From positions 5,394,001 to 5,458,000 of the forward strand of contig CM074763.1 in the NCBI GenBank assembly GCA_037355855.1: a DNA stretch of 64,000 nucleotides, in the 5' to 3' direction. The notes beneath the pieces were generated by a model. The model did no database searches and had not been told where the DNA came from. It saw only the letters and a program-made list of their open reading frames with translations. The translations under genes and the position numbers were made by a program. The stretch is from Pseudo-nitzschia pungens (taxonomy: Eukaryota > Bacillariophyta > Bacillariophyceae > Bacillariales > Bacillariaceae). Of the stretch, positions 54,041 through 64,000 are shown in pieces (the first letter of the stretch is position 1; each line of letters begins with the position of its first letter).

Positions 54041-54559
54041 GCTACGAAATGTCGAAAAACGAGGAATTGAGACACCGAGGACAGTTGGCACAGGTCGCCC
54101 AAATACTAAACTAGAGACCTTGTACAATCCATCTCCTCGTTGATCGATAAAATAGAATATGTGACGCCATCGAAAAGGTACAAATAGCATGAATTGGCAA
54201 AGCATTTCGTCGTTCTACTCTGACTCGTTGAAAATGATAAACAAGACAAAGAAACTTCCAATGTAGTTGTGCCACTTGCTCACATCAATTAATATGCTAT
54301 GGTTAAGTTTGTGAAGATACTTGATGTCTTCAACCATGTATTCACTGTCTGAAACGATATTATGCACGGAATGAGGCCAAAGCTTCCTAGGAAAACGGAA
54401 CCGTAGTTCGCCTTCTTCTCTGGCGTTCACCTGTTCATTTTTCGAAATACGTTTTGGAATTAAGCATCATAAGGATACAAAAGAGTGATGCGAAGTTTAG
54501 GAAGAGGGGACGTAAATCTGGGCATTTTTGTGTGCCCAGAATCATCGATTGCATAATCT
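54041..54559. other. Intergenic between helicase and LRR pseudogene
   Basis: Convergent 3' ends. A minus frame at 54215-54430 has no recognisable motif and may be the ruined 3' end of the LRR gene. Confidence 0.4.
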
Positions 54560-55930
54560 TCCTTGGATCTCTCTTGGAATAAATATGAAATTGTTCCCTT
54601 CTACAAAGCAATCAACAAAATGAAGGTATGAGCTATAGCATAGAACGTCTATATTGACTTGCATATTTCTTTGGAAATGGATCCTTATTCGTGATTGCTT
54701 ACCGAGTATTTCAAGACAGGGTATTGAAGTGAGTTGGCCTAACTCAGAGGGAATGGAACCAGTAAGAGCATTATATCCTGAAAATCCAAAAGAAGACAAC
54801 ATTGGGTGATGTTGAGAAATTGAAAAAGACAAATGACACATGACACACCAAACAAGGGAAAAGGTTGACCTACTGAAATCAAGCGTGGTCAAACTTGTCA
54901 AAAGTCCAACTTCGGTACGGTAGGAATCTTTCCTGTCAATGAATTGGAATCTTCGAATTCGTGATATGAGGCAATTTAATGAGTGAAAACAAAAGTACGA
55001 TCACACAATCTTCAAATAAACTGAAGTGGCGTCAAAAACGAATGCTCACCTAATCGAAGGGATACCAAACTCGTCAACTTTCCAATCTCAGTTGGGATAT
55101 ATTCTGTCAATGCATTAGAATCTGCAACCACACATGGGGTGTATCAATCATTAGCCATGAATGAATGGAAGGGGAAAGCATCACAACATTCTATTTCACG
55201 CTCCAAAATAACGCACATAGGTGGAGTACCTGCAAATTGGTCAAAAATTCTATCTCCATAGGAATACTTCCTATCAACTCATTTTCATAATCTATCAAAA
55301 TGTTCATAAAGAAATCAGAAAGTTCCAAATGCAAAGCTCTGACAAAGGAAAACAACACAACTCCAGTCAATCGTACTTTGAGTAATACTTACTGACGTAA
55401 TGAATCACGTTCGTCATGCTTCCAATCTCGCTAGGAATGCTTCCTGTCAGTTTGTTCTCGGACAAGCACAGATATTCCAAGACATTCAATCAAGGAACCT
55501 AAGTTTCTAGGAATGCTTCCGGTCAATTTATTGACACGCGAATTGATACCCGCCAAAGCAGTCATTGTCTCAATCTCAGTACCGTAGGGATCATGCCTGA
55601 CAATTCATTTCCACTCAACGCGAGTAACGCCATGTTCGTCGGGGCTCCAATTTCAATAGGAATACTTCCTGCCAATCCATTGTCCTCTAAAAACATTTCA
55701 AAAAGATACAGCCATTTAGCTTATAATTAATTAAAACTATTTGCATGTTTTCACGAATCGAATCGAAGAGGGAAAGCAAACCCACCAAACATGTTCTTAA
55801 ACCTGTTATCAAAATTCGAAAAGACTGACTCACCTATTCCAATCAATTTCAACTTTGTCAGATGTCCAATCTCACTTCGAATACTACTCTCTGTCAATAA
55901 ATTGCCAAATGTAGGAGATTGAGACAGAAA
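54560..55930 (-). pseudogene. Decayed multi-exon leucine-rich-repeat gene
   Basis: Reading the minus strand from 55930 down, at least seven LRR units of the plant-type pattern (x-N-x-L-T-G-S-I-P-x-E-I-G-x-L-T-x-L) appear, mostly one per exon with good GT-AG borders: IRSEIGHLTKLKLIGIG; LAGSIPIEIGAPTNMALLAL with three further units in the same exon; ENELIGSIPMEIEFLTNLQ; NALTEYIPTEIGKLTSLVSL; NSLTGKIPT-EVGLLTSLTTLDF; NALTGSIPSELGQLTSIPCL. The reading frame is broken by a 5-base insertion at about 55581, another at about 54917, and a one-base change near 55494. The 5' end lacks a signal peptide. Intact diatom relatives are often receptor-like or secreted; this copy cannot encode one. The surviving splice sites suggest recent decay. 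Confidence 0.7.
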
Positions 55931-56296
55931 GATCATGTATCAGTACGGTACCTGATGAAGACCGACTCCGAGGCGGATCTTCACCGGAATCAGTCGGATC
56001 GCATCTTTGGTTCGGTCCGCAGCACCGTCCCGTCACTCGGATCGCTATCTATATCATATCCATTACTGTGAGATTGTGTTGGCTCGCACAAACTTTCACT
56101 GCTGTTTCTTGCACCATCACCATCACTCTCATTGTCACCATCACCATCACCATCACCATCGCCATCACTTTCCTTCGCCAAAAATTCGATTGATTGATTG
56201 AGTGGTGACGGCGCCGTAAAATACAAGCATTTCGAGTCGAGTCGAGTCGAGTGGATGGATAGATTCGTTCATTCATTCCTTCATTCCTTCATTCCT
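55931..56296. other. Intergenic, cat-repeat
   Basis: No gene recognised. A (caccat)n run lies near 56120-56165, and gagtc/attcc repeats near 56230-56295 precede the glycosidase stop. Confidence 0.5.
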
Positions 56297-59175
56297 TCAC
56301 GATGCGTGGCCGACCTCGATCTCGATGGTATGCCGCCCGGTGGCGGAGGCTTCCAGCAAAGGAATCTCTCTGGGGATTCCGTTGATTTTGAAGGAGATCA
56401 CGGTGGTTCCGTATCCCGCGACAAAAACATCCAGCACCGCCTTGCGGTATTTCATGTTGGTGAGCGAGATGGTCTCGGCGAGGGGCAGGAAGAGATTCTC
56501 GCTCGGGTCGTTGTTGTTGTTGTTGTTGTTGTTGTTCTTGTTCTTGTCGTTCCGATTGGTATTGCTGCCCCCTTGGTGTTTGTTGGGCTTGAATTCGATG
56601 CCGTTGGGTGTAAAGACCATTCCGAAGAGTCCCTTGTAGATCATTCCCAGATATCCGGTGTCGCTCCACAGCTGTCGGCTTCGTTCCTCCGGAAAGGTCT
56701 TGTCCAGTTCGTAGAATTCGGCAAAGGTGTTCTTTTGCTCGGAGAGATCGACGAGGCTTGCCATTTCTCCGCGCAAAAATGTCCGGTCTTCCGTTCCGGG
56801 CCGCCGCAATGGCAAAGTAGCCCGACACGACTGAAGATTGCGACGGAAAGGACGACAACGACGACGACGACGACGACCACGACCACGACCGCGACGACGA
56901 CGAACGGTCGGTGTTTGTCGTGATTCGTATTAGTAGTAGTAGTAGTATTGTTCCATGCAAAAACAAAACAAAGAGACGACACGGACGAAAGCAAAACGGA
57001 AACAACGAGTGGTGAGCGGCGCGCGACAGCAATGCCTGCAAAATCCCCCCATTCCATTGCATTGCATTGCATTCCGAGGAGGGGGGTTCCGAACCAGAGA
57101 TTGTATGCCGTGCCATGTTATGCCATGCCATGTTGTGACATGTGTATGCCACGCCACGCAATGGAGTTGATATACTCACAGGGCCAGATGCGTCCGTTGT
57201 GATATCGCTGGGCAATGTCGGGATCGTTGTTGTGTTCGTTCTCGTCTTCGGTTTCGTCTTCGGTTTCGCCGTCGCCGTCGCCGTCGCCTTCTCCTCCCCC
57301 GAGACGGAATCGCGGCCAGACCGAGGGGATCCCGAGCTGCGGTCCGGTGGGTCCGCTTCAGCAGCGTGCGAGCGCGGTGCGGGGTCTCGAAGCCCTCCGA
57401 GAGGAGCGCCAGGGCGACCCCGAGTCCCTCCGTGTGCTCGAGCAGGCCGCCGTCCTCGTCCTCCAGGTAGGCGTACCCGCCCCCTTCTTCGCTCCAGAGG
57501 CGGTCCCGGATGCTCCTCCGGAGGTCCCTGGCCCGGACCCTCAGGATTTCGACCGTCGAGCTGTCCTCCATGAGGATCGTTCCCATCTTGTGGGCGTAGT
57601 GGTACCCGTTGTAGTAGAGGAGGTTGGTGCTGAGGGCCTTGGTCTTTCCCACGAGCCGTGCCGTTGTTCCTGTATTTGCTGGGATATCCCGAATTGGATT
57701 CCATAAAGGACGAGCAGCCCCCAAAGAGGGCGTTGCGCAGCGGGCCGTTTTCGTTCTCGTTGTTATTGTTGTTGTTGTTGTCGTTATTGTCATTGTCATT
57801 GTCATTGTCGTTGTCGCGGTTTGCGCCATTGCTTGCACTGCCGGTCTCGTCGTCCCGGATCAGGGCGTCTCGCTCGGCCCGGACCAGCGAATCGACGGTC
57901 GTCTCGTAGGCCCACTCGAGAAAGGTGGTGTTTCCCGTGTAGAGATAGAGGTGCCAGGCCCCCCTCGCGCCGACAATGGCGTCCGAGAGGTTCGGCCATC
58001 CACCAAAGTGGCCGCACTCGTCCTGGTACCAGACGGTGGCGCTGCGGGTGGCAATCTCGTTGGCATTAACATTGGCATTGATGTTGGCATTACTATTAGC
58101 ATTACTATTAGCATTGGCATTGGCATCGATAGTGGCCTCCAGGGGCCGGATGGCCATTGGAAGATCCACCGTCTCGGTGCAGGTCGAGAGCGAGTGCCGT
58201 GCCACCTCCGGTTGGAGGAGTCCCGCCGCCAATTCGACCGCATAGGCCGTGTCCCGGGTCCAGAGCTGGTCCCATCCGGCACCGGCCACAAAGTACGGAG
58301 GCGTAGTGCTTTCCTTGTCGTTGTTGTTGTCGTTGTTGTCACCGTTGTTGTCACCGTTGTTGTCACCGTTGTTTGGGTGGTTGCGGGCAATGTTCTGCTC
58401 GAGTTCTCTGAGAGCCAGCTTGTAGGCCCGGTCGATGCGATCGTTGCCGGTGGAGAGATCGAACCAAGAGTGGGCCGAGGTTGTGTCTGTGTCTGTCTCT
58501 GTCTCTGTCTCTTTGTTTGTGTCTTTGTTTGTGTTTGTGTTTGTAGTCTTGGCATCGTCCCCAGACGGTTCTTTGAGTGGTTCTGTAGCGGGAGATTTGG
58601 TCGGCGGTGAAGTGGGAGGCAATGTGGGGTCGTCCTTGTCGTTGATGATCAAGACGTTGTAGCTGCTGTCATTGTAATTGTCATTGTCCAGCTGTTGTTG
58701 TCGCTGATGTTGTCATTGTGATTCTCCTTGCCATTGTCCTTCTGATTCTCCTTCTGATTGCCATTGTTATTGTTATTGTTATTGTTATTGTTATTGTTGA
58801 AATTATTATTATTATTATTATTCGCATTCGCCATGTTGTTGTTGCTGTTGCTGTTGCTGCTGCTGCTGCTGCTGCTCCCGGCACCGGAATCGTCCTCGCC
58901 GGCACCGGGAATCATCGGTTCCGTTTCGAAGGGGGTGGCTTGCGATTTTTTCTTCCGCGCGGCACCGCCCAAATTGGAGAGCGAGAGCGTCACCAGTCCG
59001 AGCAACAGAGCGATGAGCGCCACCACTCCCCAGGGATTCCTTCGCCTCGCCTTTGGCTTTGCCTTTGCTTTCTTGTTCGCGGTCCCAGTTGCGTTGGCAG
59101 TCGCCCTCGCAATCGCATCAGTGGCACTTGCATCCGAGCCGTCTCCCGCCAGCAACGAGACAGTTTCGAAGTCCC

Positions 59176-59213
<38 letters not shown>

Positions 59214-59482
59214 CCGTTGCCGTAGTAGTCATCGAACTCGTCCGAAAAGTCGTCTTCGGCCTTGCGATGGTCCGCGCGTCCCACGACTCCAACAGAAAAC
59301 ATTGGCGTTGTCGCGTGGTGATTGCGATTGCGATTGTGGTTGCGATTGGGATTGGGATTGCGGTTGCGATTGCGATTGCGATTGTTGTGGTTCTTGTTGG
59401 CATCAATGCCCGTGGTGGTGTTTCGCGTTGCGGGTTTTCTCTGGTGGAGATGGTGATGATGGCTTGCCATGCGATCGTTCAT
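56297..59482 (-). CDS. Membrane-anchored six-hairpin glycosidase (GH63/MGH1-like), several frame breaks
   Basis: Type II protein: a basic tail with Asn/Arg repeats, a transmembrane segment (WGVVALIALLLGLVTLSLS), a very long Asn/Ser stalk, then an (alpha/alpha)6-type catalytic domain: GWDQLWTRDTAYAVELAAG, DLPMAIRPLEATI, GHFGGWPNLSDAI, SGYPSKYRNNGT, KALSTNLLYYNGYHYA, a GIPSVWPRF region, YHNGRIWPFVSGYFAIAAARNG and RQLWSDTGYLGMIYKGLFGM. One 349-base intron (56831-57179, donor gtgagt) joins WP to FVSGYF exactly as expected in this fold. Outside it the frame shifts at about 58690, 57655, 57340 and 56785; three of these need one extra base removed, the first needs one added. They are either errors or decay; the coding character is otherwise well kept. 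Likely acts on glycans in the ER/Golgi. Confidence 0.6.
56831..57179 (-). other. Intron of the glycosidase gene
   Basis: 349-base GT-AG intron (donor gtgagt, acceptor cttcag). It holds (gacgac)n-type runs and an atgcaatgcaatgg repeat. Confidence 0.7.
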
Positions 59483-60904
59483 TGCGCAGTGTCAAACAAG
59501 GCGTGAGTTTTAGTTTTGTTTCGGATCCTTTTCGGACCGCACCCGACAGGCAAGTACTCGTAAGGTTACGAGTATCGTAAGGTACTGTAAGGTAACCTTA
59601 CTTGTACCAATACAGGTACGGTATCGTACGATGCGATAGAGAGTGTATAAGTACGAAGCGCTAAGGCTTCCCGTAAGGCTTAACTTACTTCGAACTCTGT
59701 ATCCATTACAGTATTTTGATTGGACGGTGGTGGTCTCGCAGAGTGTCGGAAAGAATGATTTTCACGATTCGATGATTGATTCCTTTCCCATTCTCGATGA
59801 TTCGGACGGCAGGGAATTATTGTTGATCACGTCTCTTGTACCATACCGTGCTTGCGACATTATTTTGTACACGACTGACTGACTCACTCAACTTCATCAA
59901 AATTGATGAAACTCCGTCGAATGGATCCCATCCCATCACTCCCACTTGCAAGCTAAGGCTTACCCGAAGAGTAAGATTACAACAAAAAATGGTGTATCAC
60001 GTATCACGGTAAAATCTAAAATCATACAACGTACTAGTACAGGTAAGGTTACAGGTACAATTAACTTCCCGCAACAAAGCATGTTTGCATTGAAATTCAA
60101 CGGTGGAACATTGCGCGCTAGTTGCTGCGGGTGGATGGAATGAAAGAATGAATGAATCGAAAATCGAATGGCATGGAATGAATTGAATCGAATTGAATCG
60201 AATTGAATCGAATCAATCAATCTAAAAATCTCAATCAAAATCAATCAAAATCACGACAAAATCTTGGTCATGAAGCGAAAAAAGTCCGTGAAAATTGTAC
60301 AGTACCGTACGAGTTCGTAATCGTACGCGTACAGAATGATACACTTATTAGTAGTATTACCGTAAGGTTACCGTAGTACATAACGACTGCCGCAACGGAC
60401 GAAAGGACAAAGGACGATGACTGACTCCTCTGACAATTAATGACAACGAAACGCCGAAATTAGCTGCCAGATAAGTTTCGAAATACGAGTAAATTTACTC
60501 GGAATCACAATGCTATTTTCAATTTGCACGTCACAGTTACGTACCGTACCGTTTCGGAAATCGGAAATCATACACACGTACTTCGTAGCTTAAGATTACT
60601 AGTACGAGCACGAGTACGAGTAACTTACTAAGATTACTGCTTCTTGTTCTGTGACAGAACCACCGTCTTCTTGGATGTTCTATCGTTAAGTAAGACTACG
60701 GCAACCTTCTTTCCGGCTGACCCATCCATCCAGCGCAGAATGCAGCAGCAGTGAATACAATACAATACAATACAATAGAATTGAATTGAATTGAATTGAA
60801 TTGAATTGAATTGATCGAGGTCGATTGATGGATGGAGCGAACGGTTGAGATTGATTCCTTTGTTTCTCTCGTTCCTTGACCGACTGCTCCACGAGCTCAT
60901 CGTC
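59483..60904. other. Divergent promoter region, motif-rich
   Basis: Between the glycosidase start (minus) and the flavoprotein start (plus). GTAAGGTTAC-family copies near 59563, 59590-59600, 60043 and 60363. GAATT/GAATC repeats near 60178-60220 and 60777-60813. No gene recognised. Confidence 0.5.
60777..60813. repeat. (GAATT)n pentanucleotide repeat
   Basis: About seven units in the leader upstream of the flavoprotein start; an imperfect relative lies near 60178-60220. Confidence 0.85.
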
Positions 60905-63010
60905 ATGTCAATTCTCCCCCTCCACAACCACGACAACAACACCGTTGTGGGCCGAAAACCCGCTGGCACTGCCTCCACCGAAACGACCATGGGTTCCAGC
61001 ACCGGCACCAGCACCAGCACCACGGGCACCGAGAGGATCGCACGCAAACAAAAACAAAAACGCAAATACAAACACGGAGACGGAAACGGAAACGCACAAA
61101 TCCGCGATGCGATCCCGAAACGCTACGCGCTGGTGGTGCGATCGCTGATCGGAGTGCTGTGGGTCATCTTTCGCCTGCTCGAGTGCTTCCTCTGGATCCT
61201 CGAATCGAAGTGGCTCTGCCGCCCAAAGCAGCAGCAGCAACAACAACAACCACAACAAAAACAACAACCGAAACCGAAAACCGTGGTGATTGTGGGTGGC
61301 AGCTTTGCGGGACTGGCAGCCCTGCGGGAACTCTTGTCGGAAGCCTCGGAGAAGACGAAGAATAACCTTGGTCCCGGTGGCTTGGAAATTGTCCTGATCG
61401 ACCGCAACGACTATTCCGAATACACGCCGGGAATTCTGCGCCTGTTTTGCGAGCCGGGACGATTTTTCGACCTGGCCCAAGCCCTTCCGGCCGACGACGC
61501 TTCGAAGGGGTTTCGGAGGATTCAGGGGACCGTCACGAGCCTGGTCGAACGCTCGCAATCGCAATTGCAATCGAAATCGAAATCGCAATCGCAATCGGAA
61601 AACGCCAATTTCAATTCCAATTCCAATTCCAACGCCAACGCCACAACGATCCACAAGGTCCTGACCTACCTCCCGGTGTCGTCCGCCGCCGATGGCTCCG
61701 CTTCCACCACCACCACCACCAAACCCGAAACCCTCGAGTACGACTACCTGATCCTCGCTACCGGAGCCACGTACCACGCCCCCATCTCGGCGTCCCCCGG
61801 GACTTCCACCACCCTCCTCGCCCGGTACCGCGACTGGAAGCGGGCCCACGAAAAAATCTCCAACGCGAGGTCCGTCATTGTCCTGGGCGGCGGTGCCGTC
61901 GGGGTGGAACTGGCGGCCGAGATTGTCGATCATCAGGGCTCGCAGTCATACTCGCAATCGCACTCGGCTGCCAATGCCAAAACCACCAAAGCCGCCGCAA
62001 CCCGCGTGACGATTGTGGACGCCCAGACGTCCCTGGTTCCCCTCTTTCCGAGGGCCGTCGGTGCCTACGCCGAGGAGTGGCTGGCGGCCAGGGGGGTGGA
62101 ATTGCGACTCGGGGAATCCCTCCGGTCCTGGACCGACCGGACCTGCACCCTTGCCGACGGGACGGTCCTGCACGCCGACGCGGTCTACGTGTGCTTCGGG
62201 AGCCGGCCCAACTCGGAACCTTTGGGGAACCCGGGCCGCGCCGCCGGTGCCAATAATGGCGAGACCGAACCCAAAAACGGACCGCTGCCGGGATTTCTGC
62301 GGACCGAGCGCGGCACCGTCCGGGTGCGGGACACCCTCCAGGTGGCGCTCGAACGCCCGAGCGAAAACGATGCTTGGTTCGCCTGCGGAGACGTCGCGAG
62401 TCCCCCCACCGGCGACGAGAAGCAGGCCTTTCAGGCGGAACTCCAGGGGAAGCTGGCGGCGCGGAATGTGCTGCGGCTCCTGCGGGCTCGGGCTTCCGGA
62501 CGAGGGGCCGGTGCGGGCGCCGGTGCGGGCCCGAAACAAAGCGCACCAACGCCGCCGCAACCGCTCCTCCTCTCCTACCCCCGCGACGCGGCCTCGGCCG
62601 ACCGAGTCCCGCTGGTCTTTGTGCTGAGCCTCGGAAAGAGCGACGGGGTCCTGGGCTTCAATCGGTTGTGCGTCCCCGGGCCGCTCGCGGCGGTGGTCAA
62701 GTACGTCCTCGAGGACACCAAGGTCTCCCACATGAGGGGCGAGAAAATGGGGGCCCTGGTGTGGAAGATCGGGGACGCTTTGACGCTCTGGCTCTCGAGG
62801 ACGCTGCTCACGCCGGCCGCGGCAGCAACCGCAACCGCAACAGCAACAGCAACAACAGCAACAACAAAAATTGCAACGGATGCGGCGGCGAACCGAGAAT
62901 CATCCCCGGCGGCGACGGCGACGTCCACATCCACATCGACTTCGACGTCGTCGTTGCTGTTTCCGGCGCTGCACCGGCGGGACGTGGAGCCGCAGAGGAA
63001 GCGATCGTGA
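60905..63010 (+). CDS. FSP1/AIFM2- or NDH-2-like FAD-dependent NAD(P)H oxidoreductase
   Basis: A two-dinucleotide-domain flavoprotein of 701 residues from ATG 60905 (the frame is open to 60845 but with no ATG-led signal). A hydrophobic segment (LVVRSLIGVLWVIFRLLECFLWIL) at about residues 77-99 anchors or docks it to a membrane. The FAD motif VVIVGGSFAGLAAL is at 127-140, the NAD(P)H motif VIVLGGGAVGVELAAEI near residue 325, and the FAD-ribityl Asp in WFACGDVASP near 495. This pattern fits FSP1 (ubiquinone reductase) and type II NADH dehydrogenases; they cannot be separated by eye. Ser/Gln and Asn tracts are inserted at about 215-245 and 340-360. The C-terminus is Ala/Thr-rich low complexity. 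Single exon. Confidence 0.8.
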   Translation: MSILPLHNHDNNTVVGRKPAGTASTETTMGSSTGTSTSTTGTERIARKQKQKRKYKHGDGNGNAQIRDAIPKRYALVVRSLIGVLWVIFRLLECFLWILESKWLCRPKQQQQQQQPQQKQQPKPKTVVIVGGSFAGLAALRELLSEASEKTKNNLGPGGLEIVLIDRNDYSEYTPGILRLFCEPGRFFDLAQALPADDASKGFRRIQGTVTSLVERSQSQLQSKSKSQSQSENANFNSNSNSNANATTIHKVLTYLPVSSAADGSASTTTTTKPETLEYDYLILATGATYHAPISASPGTSTTLLARYRDWKRAHEKISNARSVIVLGGGAVGVELAAEIVDHQGSQSYSQSHSAANAKTTKAAATRVTIVDAQTSLVPLFPRAVGAYAEEWLAARGVELRLGESLRSWTDRTCTLADGTVLHADAVYVCFGSRPNSEPLGNPGRAAGANNGETEPKNGPLPGFLRTERGTVRVRDTLQVALERPSENDAWFACGDVASPPTGDEKQAFQAELQGKLAARNVLRLLRARASGRGAGAGAGAGPKQSAPTPPQPLLLSYPRDAASADRVPLVFVLSLGKSDGVLGFNRLCVPGPLAAVVKYVLEDTKVSHMRGEKMGALVWKIGDALTLWLSRTLLTPAAAATATATATATTATTKIATDAAANRESSPAATATSTSTSTSTSSLLFPALHRRDVEPQRKRS

Positions 63011-64000
63011 TGGTGATGGCGATGGCGATGGCGATTGTGATTGTGATTGTGATGCGTGCCGTCAAGCACGGAACAGCGGCATGTTGCACCGCACTCCAAT
63101 ACGTTACAATAACAAAACAATACAAGAGCACAGTACACCAGTCAAATACAGACAGCGAGACAACCAAAATAGAACGTGTCCCAATAGCAGACAGGAGTCC
63201 ACGAACCATCGAATCAATCACACGGTATGCACTCGACCAGTCGCCACAGTTTTCGTAAACCCATTCCAAAAATTGCAACGTCCCAGCAAGTCAAGAACTT
63301 GTATCGAAATGAAGAACTTGCATCGAAATGCACACAGTGCTAGCTCATTCCATTGGAAACTTTATGCCGGATTCTTCTATAGGATTTGCTTTCTTTAACT
63401 CCTTATAAATTACGTGTATTCACTATCTCGAAACGATGAGGACTCGTGATCGCTCGGCATTTGCTTTGGCCAGTCATGAGATGTGATTTCAATTTTTCAC
63501 CGAAACAGTTCAACCTGCAGCTCTACAGAGTGGAAGGCATATGAGAGGACTTCTTTTCTCTGTTTCCGAACACTAGACTTGGTTTCGCTTCAAATGCGCC
63601 TCGGTCTGTTCAGAAATCTGACTCATGCAACTGTCTGGTTCTTATAACATCAGACTTGGTATCGCTCAAATGCGCCTCGGTCGTAAACGTATAAGTTCAT
63701 GCGGCCAAGGCCCCGCATGGCATTGCATGATGGATTTTTTTTTCTTTCTTTCTTTTTTTCTTCCTTCCTCCTTCTTAAACCCGTTCAGACTTGCAAAGGT
63801 TGTTCATGTTGTTTATCAACATCGACCTAACTCATTACTTATATACAACCAAACGCCAAGCACCCAATTTTGAAGACGCAAGCAACATTGTGCGCATCTT
63901 CGTATTTCTTCGATATTTCGAAATTGGTTTCTTGAATAGGAATTGGGGCGATTTTCTTCTCCACCCACAGCGTAAGATCAGAATTGCTTGTCGCCGCAAC
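63011..64000. other. Intergenic at window end
   Basis: No gene recognised; a (gatggc)n-type run follows the flavoprotein stop. Two direct copies of a 30-base phrase are listed separately. Chance frames only near 63625-63873. Confidence 0.45.
63575..63682. repeat. Pair of ~30-base direct repeats
   Basis: agacttggt-tcgct-caaatgcgcctcggtc occurs at about 63575-63605 and, with two differences, at about 63652-63682. Sequence around both is similar for another 10-20 bases, suggesting a local tandem duplication. Confidence 0.6.

Noticed and set aside
13240..59482. Programmed +1 frameshifting as a system shared by several genes
   Set aside because: The break sites have no common slippery sequence and mostly no zero-frame stop nearby, and one break in the glycosidase goes the other way; residual indels explain them more simply.
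10000..63000. Long antisense frames opposite real genes (for example 14919-16508, 30390-31643, 11795-13474, 27847-29154)
   Set aside because: GC-rich coding DNA leaves the antisense frames open by codon bias; none has domains, and the sense frames have motifs and starts.

Overview
The window is nuclear DNA of a diatom, most likely a pennate one of the Pseudo-nitzschia/Fragilariopsis kind (genus is inference). Evidence: a CP12 with a secretory signal followed by a transit peptide and Phe at the predicted cleavage site (the diatom ASAFAP rule); several more proteins with the same type of presequence; GT-AG introns mostly of 80-350 bases; spliced eukaryotic genes (NUP50, a DExH helicase); and a Crypton transposon. 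No rRNA, tRNA or CRISPR array was recognised.

Layout. 1-7.0 kb is repeat-rich: a foldback element with a minisatellite core (about 1105-2812), a second foldback element (about 3218-3975), the plastid CP12 gene (4710-5658, one intron) and a near-perfect hairpin (6281-6401). 7.07-9.36 kb is an uninterrupted Crypton-type tyrosine recombinase. 10-13.5 kb holds a plastid SAM methyltransferase and an SLC43-like MFS transporter, both minus strand. 14.8-16.4 kb is a secretory 2-oxoglutarate oxygenase with a TPR-like tail. 17.2-18.8 kb is NUP50 in two exons. 19.8-22.9 kb is a large uncharacterised protein, probably one gene split by a short intron. 23.5-25.6 kb has a DUF3054 membrane protein and a small secreted Cys-rich protein. 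27.5-29.4 kb is a patatin-like lipase; 30.7-31.8 kb a prolyl-4-hydroxylase-like enzyme; 33.5-36.5 kb a Spinster-like MFS transporter; 37.5-38.7 kb a Golgi-type sulfotransferase; 40.0-41.4 kb a four-exon SDR-like protein with thylakoid-lumen style targeting; 42.3-42.9 kb a purine phosphoribosyltransferase; 43.2-44.4 kb an alpha/beta hydrolase; 45.7-47.8 kb an acidic membrane protein with an RVSF motif; 49.2-54.0 kb a seven-exon R3H/DExH RNA helicase with an inserted C2HC finger; 54.5-55.9 kb a decayed LRR gene; 56.3-59.5 kb a membrane-anchored six-hairpin glycosidase with several frame breaks; 60.9-63.0 kb an FSP1/NDH-2-like flavoprotein.

The genes are ordinary and mostly unrelated housekeeping, secretory and plastid functions; there is no operon-like unit. 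Recurring themes are plastid or lumen targeting (CP12, methyltransferase, SDR, DUF3054), secretory-pathway enzymes, and asparagine/serine/glutamine tracts dropped into loops of otherwise conserved enzymes. The intergenic DNA is dominated by one short motif family, GTAAGGTTAC with GTAC-rich surroundings, seen by eye about 18 times and never inside a confident exon. Several genes show apparent single-base frame breaks, which may be assembly indels rather than biology.
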